Assembly (NCBI GenBank): GCA_948560265.1
Contig: CAOXTD010000001.1
Span: 62,001-126,000 of the forward strand
Direction of reading: 5' to 3'
Length of the DNA stretch: 64,000 nucleotides
Origin: an uncultured Clostridia bacterium
GTDB lineage: Bacteria; Bacillota; Clostridia; TANB77; CAG-508
Shown here: positions 57,310 through 64,000 of the stretch, in pieces
Position numbering within the stretch: the first letter of the stretch is position 1
How the letters are laid out: the number at the start of each line of letters is the position of its first letter
Made by a program: the position numbers and the translations under genes
Notes under the pieces: generated by a model
What the model was told of the DNA's origin: nothing
The model's input: only the letters and a program-made list of their open reading frames with translations
The model's database searches: none

Positions 57310-57945
57310 ATGAGTATCAAAATAGATTTGAGGATTTTCCTGTTTGGAATTCTTTTTTTCTGGACAAAGCAAATTGAGATTTATGCAACTATTATGTTCT
57401 TTGCTTTTTTACATGAAATAGCACATTTATGTGCTGGACTAGCATTGGGATTTAAACCAAAAACTATGAAGATAACGCCAGTTGGATTTCAAATTGCTTT
57501 TAAGACTAAAATAGAAGATTATCATAAGAAGATAGTTCTTTATTTAGCAGGACCAATGACAAATTTTCTTCTAATTTTAGTGTGCTTTTTATGGAAGACA
57601 GAACTAATGATTCCAAAGGAAACAATTATTTATAGTAATCTATTATTAGCAATTTTTAATTTACTCCCTATTTATCCGTTAGATGGTGGAAGAATTTTAA
57701 AAGAAGTTATACATATTTTTAAAGGAAGAAAAGTAGCTTATCAAAAAAGCAACCTTATTTCATTTATTACAGTTATTATTTTGACAATTATGGTTAGCAT
57801 TTCTATTTTGTACATTCATAATATTGCATTTTTACTTATTTTGATTTATTTATGGTATTTGGTAATCAAAAGCCAAAAAGAGTATGAAATTTATGAGAAA
57901 ACCATGGAATTAACAAGGTCATTTGACAAAAAAAGGAAATCATAG
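57310..57945 (+). CDS. spoIVFB: Intramembrane M50 metalloprotease SpoIVFB
   Basis: Site-2-type protease that cleaves pro-sigma-K in the mother cell. 211 residues with several membrane segments, zinc motif FLHEIAHL near residue 37 and the second motif YPLDGGRILKE near residue 125. Pairing with the SpoIVFA-like gene upstream supports the call. Sigma-K itself is not in the window. Confidence 0.9.
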   Translation: MSIKIDLRIFLFGILFFWTKQIEIYATIMFFAFLHEIAHLCAGLALGFKPKTMKITPVGFQIAFKTKIEDYHKKIVLYLAGPMTNFLLILVCFLWKTELMIPKETIIYSNLLLAIFNLLPIYPLDGGRILKEVIHIFKGRKVAYQKSNLISFITVIILTIMVSISILYIHNIAFLLILIYLWYLVIKSQKEYEIYEKTMELTRSFDKKRKS

Positions 57946-57951
57946 TATAAT
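57923..57951 (+). promoter_or_regulatory. Sigma-A promoter for the RNase J gene
   Basis: Perfect TTGACA at 57923 and TATAAT at 57946 with a 17-base spacer; the -35 lies in the end of spoIVFB and the -10 starts just after its stop codon. Confidence 0.85.
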
Positions 57952-57957
57952 AAGAAA

Positions 57958-58150
57958 CATCGGAATATGTTTTAAGTACGGAGATTAAAACAAGCATATT
58001 CATTTTATGTATAAAAAATGAAAATTACTCCATAATTTCAAAGAGAGAAAAGAAATGTTGAAGAGTAAGAAAGTGTTTAAATTTTAAGACGAGGCGAATT
58101 CTGTTCGCTTTTCTTCGACGTTAAAATGTACGGAATTTAAAATAAAGGAG
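57958..58150 (+). promoter_or_regulatory. Long structured leader of the RNase J gene
   Basis: About 200 untranslated bases. GAATATG-TTTTAA (57963-57975) pairs with TTAAAA and CATATTC (57985-58001); a second stem pairs ATTTTAA (58081) with TTAAAAT (58121) around GCGAA/TTCGC. No known riboswitch is recognised. Autoregulation by the nuclease is an inference from the behaviour of other RNase genes. Confidence 0.5.
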
Positions 58151-58163
58151 AGAAAAAACTTAA

Positions 58164-60200
58164 ATGACAAATGAAGTAAAAACAAATGAGACACAAGAAA
58201 GCGGTTTACTAAGGAGACAAAACCGTAGAACAAATGAGAGAACTGATAGAGCGAGTTCAGAAAGAAGAGAAACTAAAACTTCTAGTTACAGACCAAGAAG
58301 AAAGGGGGTTAATACTAGAGAGCAAGCACCAAGAGAGAAAAAGGTGAAAGAAGAAAGTACAAAGACAGTAGAAAAGGTGATAGAAGAAATAAAGGAGGCA
58401 AGGAGAACGCCTAGAAATACAGGTGTGGAAACTAGAAATGTAAAGACAGAAAATAGAATTTCAAGAGAAACACGTGGTACAGCTAGAGAGACAAAAAGCA
58501 GAACGAGAAATGCTAATCAAGAGGTAATGAAGTTTAATTTTAAGAAATCAAATTTAAAGATTATTCCATTAGGTGGTTTAGAGGAAATTGGAAAGAATAT
58601 TACCGTTTTTGAATATGAAGATGAGATTATTTTAGTAGACTGTGGATTAGAATTTCCAGGAGATGACATGTTAGGAGTAGATTTAGTTATTCCAGATATC
58701 ACTTATTTAATCAAAAATCAAGAAAAGATTAAGGGTCTAGTAATTACTCATGGACATGAAGATCACATTGGTTCTATACCATATATCTTAAAACAAATTA
58801 ATATACCAATCTATGCAACAAAATTAACAGTGGCTTTAATTAATAACAAACTAGAAGAACATCATTTGCAAAGAAGCACAAAAATGCATATTGTAGAACA
58901 AGGACAAACTATTAACTTTGGTAAAATGCAAGTGGAATTTATTAGAAGTAACCATAGTATTCCAGATGCAGTCATGCTTGCCATTAATACTCCAGTAGGA
59001 ACTGTATTACATACAGGAGACTTTAAAATTGATTATACTCCAATTGATGACAAGGTAGTTGATTTGGGAAGAATTGCAGAACTAGGAAATAGAGGAGTTT
59101 TGGCATTACTTTCTGATAGTACGAATAGCGAAAGAAAAGGTTTTACTATGTCTGAGAGCAGCGTTGGAGAAGTATTTGACAAACTATTTTTAAATAATTC
59201 TAAGAGAATAGTTGTAGCAACATTTGCTTCAAATGTACACCGTGTACAACAAATAGTTAATTCTGCAATTAAATATGGTAGAAAAATTGCAGTATGTGGC
59301 AGAAGTATGCAAAATATGATAGAAGCAGCGAGAGAACTAGGATATATTAAAGAAGCAGATACTGTATTTATTGATATTGACAATATTAAGAATTACCGTG
59401 ATGACCAATTAGTTATTATTACAACAGGAAGCCAAGGGGAAGCAATGTCAGCTTTAACAAGAATGGCAAATGGAGAGCATAAGAAAGTAACAATTACACC
59501 TAATGATATGGTTATTATTTCTGCAACTCCAATTCCAGGAAATGAAAAATTGGTATCAAAAGTAATTGATGATTTAATGAAAATTGGTGCAGAAGTAATT
59601 TATAGTTCACTAGAAGATGTCCATGTATCAGGACATGCTTGTCAAGAAGAACAAAAATTAATTTTGACATTGACAAAACCAAAATACTTTATTCCAGTTC
59701 ATGGTGAATATAGACAATTAATTGCACATGCAGAAACTGCCAAAAAGATGGGAGTAGAAAGCAAAAATATTTTCTTAATGAATAATGGTAGAACTTTAGA
59801 ATTAAATGAGAATGAAGGAAAACTAACAACTTCTGTTCCAAATGGAAAAGTATTAGTAGATGGATTAGGAGTAGGAGATGTTGGAAATATTGTATTACGT
59901 GATAGACAGCACTTATCCCAAGACGGACTAATTGTAATTGTTATGACAATGGATTCTAATACTGGAGAAATTGTCTCTGGTCCAGATGTAGTTTCAAGAG
60001 GATTTGTATATGTGAGAGAATCTGAAAACCTAATGGACGATTTAAAACGTACTATTCGTGAACGAGTACGTAAATTAGAAGAGAATCATGTAAGTGATTG
60101 GTCAACAATTAAATCAACATTAAAAGATGATTTAAGGGATTATATTTTCGAAAAGACAAAGAGAAATCCTATGATTTTGCCAATTATTATGGAGATATAG
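58164..60200 (+). CDS. rnj: Ribonuclease J with a long basic N-terminal extension
   Basis: Metallo-beta-lactamase-fold 5'-3' exonuclease and endonuclease of mRNA decay. 678 residues, against about 555 in the usual family: the first 120 residues are a disordered Arg/Lys/Glu/Thr-rich extension (for example ESGLLRRQNRRTNERTDRAS), probably RNA- or partner-binding. The catalytic part starts at KIIPLGGLEEIGKN and has the zinc motif THGHEDHIGS, LHTGDFKIDYTP and VSGHACQEEQ. AAAGGAG ribosome binding site. The fic gene starts one base after its stop codon. Confidence 0.95.
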   Translation: MTNEVKTNETQESGLLRRQNRRTNERTDRASSERRETKTSSYRPRRKGVNTREQAPREKKVKEESTKTVEKVIEEIKEARRTPRNTGVETRNVKTENRISRETRGTARETKSRTRNANQEVMKFNFKKSNLKIIPLGGLEEIGKNITVFEYEDEIILVDCGLEFPGDDMLGVDLVIPDITYLIKNQEKIKGLVITHGHEDHIGSIPYILKQINIPIYATKLTVALINNKLEEHHLQRSTKMHIVEQGQTINFGKMQVEFIRSNHSIPDAVMLAINTPVGTVLHTGDFKIDYTPIDDKVVDLGRIAELGNRGVLALLSDSTNSERKGFTMSESSVGEVFDKLFLNNSKRIVVATFASNVHRVQQIVNSAIKYGRKIAVCGRSMQNMIEAARELGYIKEADTVFIDIDNIKNYRDDQLVIITTGSQGEAMSALTRMANGEHKKVTITPNDMVIISATPIPGNEKLVSKVIDDLMKIGAEVIYSSLEDVHVSGHACQEEQKLILTLTKPKYFIPVHGEYRQLIAHAETAKKMGVESKNIFLMNNGRTLELNENEGKLTTSVPNGKVLVDGLGVGDVGNIVLRDRQHLSQDGLIVIVMTMDSNTGEIVSGPDVVSRGFVYVRESENLMDDLKRTIRERVRKLEENHVSDWSTIKSTLKDDLRDYIFEKTKRNPMILPIIMEI

Positions 60201-60201
60201 T

Positions 60202-60802
60202 ATGAGGGATTTATATGAACCTAGAAATTCGAAATATTCTTATGAAAATAGTGATGTATTAAAAAATTATTTAGATATTCATAATACTAAAGATTTACTT
60301 TATTATGAAGCGAAAATTACAGCAGCGAAGTCTTTAGGATTAAGGCAAAAAGGAATTACAGGTGCCTTTGATAAGAAACATTATCTTTCAATACATCAAT
60401 ACTTATTTGAGGATATTTATCCATTTGCAGGTAAATTAAGAGAAGAAAACATCAGCAAAGGAGAATTTCGTTTTGCACAGTGGGAATATGTAGAACAAGA
60501 ATTAAATAGATTATTAGAGCAATTAAGACAAGAAAACTTTTTAGAAGGTTTAACTAAAAAACAGTTAGCAAAAAAACTAGCCTATTATTTATCTGAAATG
60601 AATGTACTACATCCCTTCCGCGAAGGTAATCGGTAGAACCAATAGAGAATTCATTAGACAATTAGCCTTGAAAAATGGATATATTTTAAATTTAAAAAAA
60701 GTAAATCCAAAAGAAACATTGGAAGCTAGTATAGAATCTATTGTAGATACTAGCAAGTTAGAACAAGTCATAGAAGAGTGTTTAGAAAAAATAGATAAAT
60801 AA
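60202..60802 (+). CDS. fic: Fic-domain protein, with a +1 frameshift at an in-frame CGG
   Basis: Fic proteins usually transfer AMP to target proteins. The zero frame ends HPFREGNR-stop at CGG TAG (60631-60636). Skipping the C at 60631 gives HPFREGNGRTNREFIRQLA, the complete Fic active-site motif HPFxxGNGR, and the frame stays open to 60802 for 199 residues, a normal minimal Fic length. The break falls inside the catalytic motif. No VbhA-like antitoxin gene is next to it; it starts one base after the RNase J stop and so is probably cotranslated with it. Confidence 0.88.
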
Positions 60803-60819
60803 GGAAATTAAGTGATAGT

Positions 60820-60927
60820 AAAAACATTATAATAACAACATTTGACCTTGCTAGTCGCAGGCTACGCTGCGACAGGCGTTCGCAAGCTCACCTTGCGCGG
60901 TCTGCATTTTTGTTATTATAATGTTTT
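60820..60927. repeat. Long palindromic element with GC-rich core (family B), fic-mraZ gap
   Basis: A perfect 18-bp inverted repeat, AAAACATTATAATAACAA and its complement, encloses TTTGACCTTGCT, a small hairpin TCGCAG/CTGCGA and the GC-rich core AGGCGTTCGCAAGCTCACCT with TTGCGCGGTCT. The core matches the 23.0-kb copy, while the arms differ but remain complementary. The right arm ends in T6, so it can terminate transcription. Confidence 0.7.
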
Positions 60928-60969
60928 TTCATTTTTTTCTTTTAATTTGTAACTTTTTTCAAAAAAGGC

Positions 60970-60998
60970 TTGATATTTCTAATAACTTGTATTAAAAT
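60970..60998 (+). promoter_or_regulatory. Promoter of the mraZ division cluster
   Basis: TTGATA at 60970 and TAAAAT at 60993 with a 17-base spacer, directly before the GTGG repeats. Confidence 0.7.
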
Positions 60999-61003
60999 TT
61001 AGG

Positions 61004-61036
61004 TGAAGTGGAGCAAAGTGGTGAAAAGTGGAACAA
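61004..61036 (+). promoter_or_regulatory. MraZ operator: three GTGG repeats
   Basis: GAAGTGGAGC, AAAGTGGTGA and AAAGTGGAAC follow one another with GTGG at 61008, 61018 and 61028, an exact 10-base period, overlapping the transcription start. MraZ is known to bind short direct repeats of this kind before its own gene, so this is probably its autoregulatory site. Confidence 0.8.
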
Positions 61037-61058
61037 AATGTTAGCGAGGTGAGCAAAA

Positions 61059-61490
61059 GTGTTAATAGGTGAATATGAACATTCTCTAGATGCAAAAGGC
61101 AGATTAATTTTGCCTGCAAAAATTAGAGAAGACATGGGAGAAAAATTCATTGTAACCAAAGGATTAGACGGATGTTTATTCGGCTTTTCACAAACAGAAT
61201 GGGCTAACTTCGAAGAAAAACTAAAAACACTTCCACTCACTAACAAGAATGCAAGAGATTTCGTAAGATTTTTCCTATCAGGTGCCACAGAATGTGAAAT
61301 TGATAAACAAGGAAGATTTTTGATAGCAGGAAACTTACGTGAATATGCAAAATTAGAAAAAGACACTGTCATTATTGGTGTAGGAACTAGAATTGAAATT
61401 TGGGATAAGGAAAAATGGAAATCCTACAACAGTGATGAAAATATTTCAGCTGATGAAATTGCTGAAAATATGACAATGCTTGGTATATAA
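61059..61490 (+). CDS. mraZ: Transcriptional regulator MraZ
   Basis: 143-residue AbrB-like DNA-binding protein that controls the division and cell-wall cluster. Two tandem MraZ domains: [20 protein letters not shown], and [20 protein letters not shown], each with the conserved DxKGR/DKQGR loop. GTG start after GAGGTGAGC. A triple operator repeat is just upstream. Confidence 0.96.
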   Translation: MLIGEYEHSLDAKGRLILPAKIREDMGEKFIVTKGLDGCLFGFSQTEWANFEEKLKTLPLTNKNARDFVRFFLSGATECEIDKQGRFLIAGNLREYAKLEKDTVIIGVGTRIEIWDKEKWKSYNSDENISADEIAENMTMLGI

Positions 61491-61788
61491 CTTGCAAAAG
61501 TTTATATAAATACACGAAAGATTTTTAAGATACAAAAGACAAGAATTTGAAGTTTACAAAAGAAGGAAATCACAAAAGACAAAGTAAATAAGTTTTACGA
61601 AAGATAGAACTTTCTAAAGAAAAATAATTTATTTACAAAAGAAAGAAAAAAGAAATGATGGAACAAAAGAACATAAAAATCACAAAGGACGAGAATTAAA
61701 AAATGAGCATAACAGTTGGTATTAGCATACCAACTGATTGTGCTATCCAAGAAACATTCTCATATTACAAAGAAGAAGGAACAAATAA
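61491..61788 (+). promoter_or_regulatory. mraZ-rsmH gap with ACAAAAGA-like repeats and a hairpin
   Basis: In 298 untranslated bases, ACAAAAGA or a one-base variant occurs about eight times (AC at 61514, 61532, 61556, 61572, 61597, 61635, 61663, 61682). A perfect hairpin, CAGTTGGTA and TACCAACTG, lies at 61713-61734. A 36-codon frame from ATG 61703 overlaps the rsmH start but has no family match. Confidence 0.5.
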
Positions 61789-62718
61789 ATGGAATTTAGA
61801 CACGAACCAGTAATGTTACAAGAATGTATAGAAGGATTAAATATTCGTACTGATGGAATTTATGTAGATGGTACCTTAGGCGGTGCAGGGCATAGCTTGG
61901 AAATTGTAAAGAGATTATCTGCAAAAGGAAGACTCATTGGAATTGACAGAGATGAAGAAGCTCTAAAGGCAGCTAAAAAAAGACTAACCGAGTACCAAAA
62001 TGTTACTTACGTTCATGGAAATCATGATGAAATGCAAAGTATATTAACAGAATTGCAAATAGAAAAAGTAGATGGTATTTTATTAGACTTGGGTGTTTCT
62101 TCTTATCAACTAGACGAAAGAAGCAGAGGCTTTAGTTATATGGGAGATAACCCATTGGATATGAGAATGGATACTTCTATAGGAATAACGGCTAAAGAAG
62201 TAGTAAATCAATATTCAGAAGAAAAACTATCTAACATTCTTTGGAAATATGGAGAAGAAAAATTTAGCAGACAAATAGCAAAAAGTATTTGCAAAATGCG
62301 TGCAAAAAAGGAAATTGAAACTACTAAAGAATTAGTAGAAATTATAGAAAATACTATTCCTAAATCAAATCAAAAAGACGGGCACCCAGCCAAAAGAACA
62401 TTTCAAGCAATTCGAATTGAAGTAAATAATGAAATCGAACCATTATATCAAACCATTATTCAAAGTGTGCATTGTTTAAAAGAAAATGGAAGACTAGTAG
62501 TGATTACATTTCATTCATTAGAAGATAGAGCAGTCAAAGAGGCAATGGTAGAATTACAAGGAAAATGTACTTGCCCAAAAGATTTACCATATTGCATTTG
62601 TGGCTGTCAAAGTTTAGGCAAGGTTATTAACAAAAAGCCAATTGTAGCGTCAAGAGAAGAATTGGAAAGAAATACAAGGTCTAAAAGTGCAAAGGTAAGG
62701 ATATTTGAGAGAAAATAG
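61789..62718 (+). CDS. rsmH: 16S rRNA (cytosine-N4)-methyltransferase RsmH
   Basis: Methylates C1402 in the ribosomal decoding centre with S-adenosylmethionine. 309 residues. GTLGGAGHS is the SAM-binding loop; [20 protein letters not shown] and [10 protein letters not shown] are family signatures, as is the Cys-rich [13 protein letters not shown]. Second gene of the mraZ cluster; ATG follows AAGAAGGAACAAATAA. Confidence 0.96.
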   Translation: MEFRHEPVMLQECIEGLNIRTDGIYVDGTLGGAGHSLEIVKRLSAKGRLIGIDRDEEALKAAKKRLTEYQNVTYVHGNHDEMQSILTELQIEKVDGILLDLGVSSYQLDERSRGFSYMGDNPLDMRMDTSIGITAKEVVNQYSEEKLSNILWKYGEEKFSRQIAKSICKMRAKKEIETTKELVEIIENTIPKSNQKDGHPAKRTFQAIRIEVNNEIEPLYQTIIQSVHCLKENGRLVVITFHSLEDRAVKEAMVELQGKCTCPKDLPYCICGCQSLGKVINKKPIVASREELERNTRSKSAKVRIFERK

Positions 62719-62752
62719 AAATAGAGAAGCAAAAGAGAAGGAGGTGAAACTT

Positions 62753-63277
62753 ATGGCATATGCAACGAGAAGGGCAGGATATCAATATGAAACAAGCCCA
62801 AGAAAATTAAAACCTGAATATGAACCACAGAAAAGTCCATATAGTAAAAAGAAGAGTTCTACATTAAAGCAAAAAGAAAAAGAACAAAAACCAAAAGAAA
62901 AAAGACACTTAAAGCCAAAGGTAAAAGTAGTGTTATATGTATTGATGGGTTTTGGAATTTTATTTGCCATAAGTTATCGAAACTCCCTTATTACAGCAAA
63001 TTTTAACAAAAAAGAAGATATGAAAAAAGAATTAAGTGTTTTGCAAAAAGAAAATGCACAATTACAGATTAGTATTCAAAACAGTTTAAATTTAGCTAAT
63101 GTAGAAAAATCAGCAACAGCGATGCTAGGAATGAAAAAGCTAGATGATTCACAAAAAGTATATGTGAACCTTCCTAAAAAAGATTATGTAGAACCAGCCA
63201 GTGAACAAATTGTAGTAACAGAGGAAAAGAGTTGGCTTCAAAATATAATAGATGGAATTACAAGTTTATTTAAATAA
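62753..63277 (+). CDS. ftsL: Cell-division protein FtsL-like
   Basis: 174 residues. A basic N-terminal part of about 60 residues (Lys/Glu/Pro-rich) precedes one membrane helix (VVLYVLMGFGILFAISY) and an extracytoplasmic coiled coil (KKELSVLQKENAQLQIS). This is the FtsL/DivIC layout and the position after rsmH is where ftsL lies. AGAAGGAGGTGA sets the ATG at 62753. The usual following genes (PBP, mraY, murD) are not next; a terminator follows. Confidence 0.85.
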   Translation: MAYATRRAGYQYETSPRKLKPEYEPQKSPYSKKKSSTLKQKEKEQKPKEKRHLKPKVKVVLYVLMGFGILFAISYRNSLITANFNKKEDMKKELSVLQKENAQLQISIQNSLNLANVEKSATAMLGMKKLDDSQKVYVNLPKKDYVEPASEQIVVTEEKSWLQNIIDGITSLFK

Positions 63278-63280
63278 AGG

Positions 63281-63315
63281 ACAATAGGAATATAAAAATT
63301 TCTATTGTTTTTTTA
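63281..63315 (+). terminator. Terminator after ftsL
   Basis: ACAATAG and CTATTGT flank a 14-base loop, followed by a T7 tract. Confidence 0.85.
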
Positions 63316-63340
63316 TTTAGACTTCTAGAATAGAAATACA

Positions 63341-63369
63341 TTGACTTGCATATAGAATTGTAATAAAAT
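63341..63369 (+). promoter_or_regulatory. Promoter of the DHHW gene
   Basis: TTGACT at 63341 and TAAAAT at 63364 with a 17-base spacer, 33 bases before the start. Confidence 0.65.
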
Positions 63370-63402
63370 CAAGTAGAAATGAAAGAAAAAAGAGGGGAAA
63401 TA

Positions 63403-64000
63403 ATGGGGAGACATTCACAAACAAAAGCACAAAAAAAGAAGAGTATTTTGATTAATCTTGTTTTTTTATTAGCTAGTTTTATTGTCATATTTGGTTTTAC
63501 AATTGCTATCTGGATAAGAGGACAACAAGAGGAATCTATTATAGAAAATAGACCACTAGCAAAGTTTCCAAGGTTTAGTTTAACTGATTTTTTTCAAGGA
63601 AAATATCAAGATGATTTAGAAAAGAGTTTATCTGACCAAATGCTTTGGTCACAAAGTATCAAAACAGCTATGACAAGTAGAAAATCAGAATTAATAGGAG
63701 AATGGCAAAAAAAACTAGTAGCCAATATAGAGGAAGAAGAACCACTAACAGAAGAGGAGACACAAAATCAAACCATAGATAGCAAAGTTGAGGAGAAACC
63801 AAAAGAGGTAAGAAAAATAAAATACATGCCAATTTCAGGTGGAAATGTATATCATTACGGAGATTCACATTACATGGTATTCAAATGTAGAAGTTTGAAA
63901 AATGCAAAAAGTAAAATTGATGAAATGGCACAGTCTTACCAAAAACATTTTAAAGATATTGATTCTTATTTCTATTTTGTTAATATTAGTAAATCCATAG
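63403..64000 (+). CDS. DHHW-family membrane protein (partial, runs off the window)
   Basis: The first 199 residues of a larger protein. One membrane helix (about 17-40) is followed by ENRPLAKFPRFSLTDFFQGK and DDLEKSLSDQMLWSQ, the N-terminal signature of DHHW proteins, which are related to AlgX/DltD-type SGNH hydrolases and take part in modifying surface polysaccharides or wall polymers. A variable acidic insertion (about 105-135) follows. The catalytic region lies beyond the window. Confidence 0.75.
   Translation, partial: MGRHSQTKAQKKKSILINLVFLLASFIVIFGFTIAIWIRGQQEESIIENRPLAKFPRFSLTDFFQGKYQDDLEKSLSDQMLWSQSIKTAMTSRKSELIGEWQKKLVANIEEEEPLTEEETQNQTIDSKVEEKPKEVRKIKYMPISGGNVYHYGDSHYMVFKCRSLKNAKSKIDEMAQSYQKHFKDIDSYFYFVNISKSI

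Noticed and set aside
8752..60640. Treating the four interrupted genes simply as pseudogenes
   Set aside because: Each has one break only, no other decay, normal total length after a +1 step, and all four share NNT-CGG; one is the essential dnaB. A systematic base-calling or mixed-strain artefact (a T/C wobble written as TC) remains possible and is stated as the main alternative.
61703..61813. 36-codon frame starting at ATG 61703 in the mraZ-rsmH gap
   Set aside because: It spans a strong hairpin, has no clear ribosome binding site and overlaps the rsmH start in another frame.

Overview
The window is an AT-rich, gene-dense chromosomal segment from a spore-forming Gram-positive bacterium of the class Clostridia, most likely an uncultured gut lineage. 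The main grounds are spo0A, yyaC and a spoIVFA/spoIVFB pair, a reverse-type rubrerythrin next to a rubredoxin, sortases with a Cna-B surface protein, pilin-like proteins with a GITL-type N-terminus, near-consensus sigma-A promoters, and strong AGGAGG ribosome binding sites. No rRNA, tRNA, CRISPR array, complete IS element or prophage is visible.

Layout. 1-15700: end of rpoB, rpoC, gdpP, a sortase and a pilin-like protein inserted before rplI-dnaB, then tilS, ftsH and a TSCPD protein, and on the minus strand a PASTA-tailed class B penicillin-binding protein and an HD-GYP protein. 16800-23000: an XRE regulator, an amidohydrolase, a likely type I toxin-antitoxin locus (19.0-19.3 kb) and smc. 23150-26640 (minus): a three-gene set of D-Asp-ligase-like ATP-grasp, Asp/Glu racemase and MurE-like ligase that looks like a peptidoglycan cross-bridge cassette. 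26790-36800: Ca2+ P-type ATPase, M23 peptidase, HtrA, three small membrane proteins, rnhB, pdp, rubrerythrin and rubredoxin. 36900-48900: trmB, a two-component system, a sortase with a thioester/Cna-B adhesin, a CNNM/CBS protein, a WG-repeat protein, a PLP enzyme, a flavoprotein and a YigZ protein. 49000-58000: spo0A, a lysine riboswitch ahead of an uncharacterised gene and pepD, several small genes, yyaC, spoIVFA and spoIVFB. 58000-64000: RNase J, a Fic protein, then the start of the division cluster (mraZ with operator repeats, rsmH, ftsL) and a truncated DHHW-family gene.

The main discovery candidate is a translation anomaly. Four unrelated genes (dnaB, an HD-GYP gene, a flavoprotein gene and fic) are each broken by exactly one extra base, and in all four the local sequence is NNT-CGG-N, where reading +1 restores a conserved glycine and a family-length protein. 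By my manual check of both strands, CGG is never used as an in-frame Arg codon in any other gene of the window, although CGC (at least 8 uses), CGT, CGA and AGA are. This suggests that CGG is an unassigned or hungry codon and that NNU-CGG is a +1 programmed frameshift site, or a quadruplet CGGN read as Gly. A systematic sequencing or assembly artefact is the main alternative. rpoC carries a different disruption of the opposite sign (-1) with no CGG.

Two families of intergenic palindromes (REP/REPIN-like at 3.7, 6.7 and 10.0 kb; a second family at 23.0 and 60.8 kb) keep their core or loop while the stems change in a compensatory way.
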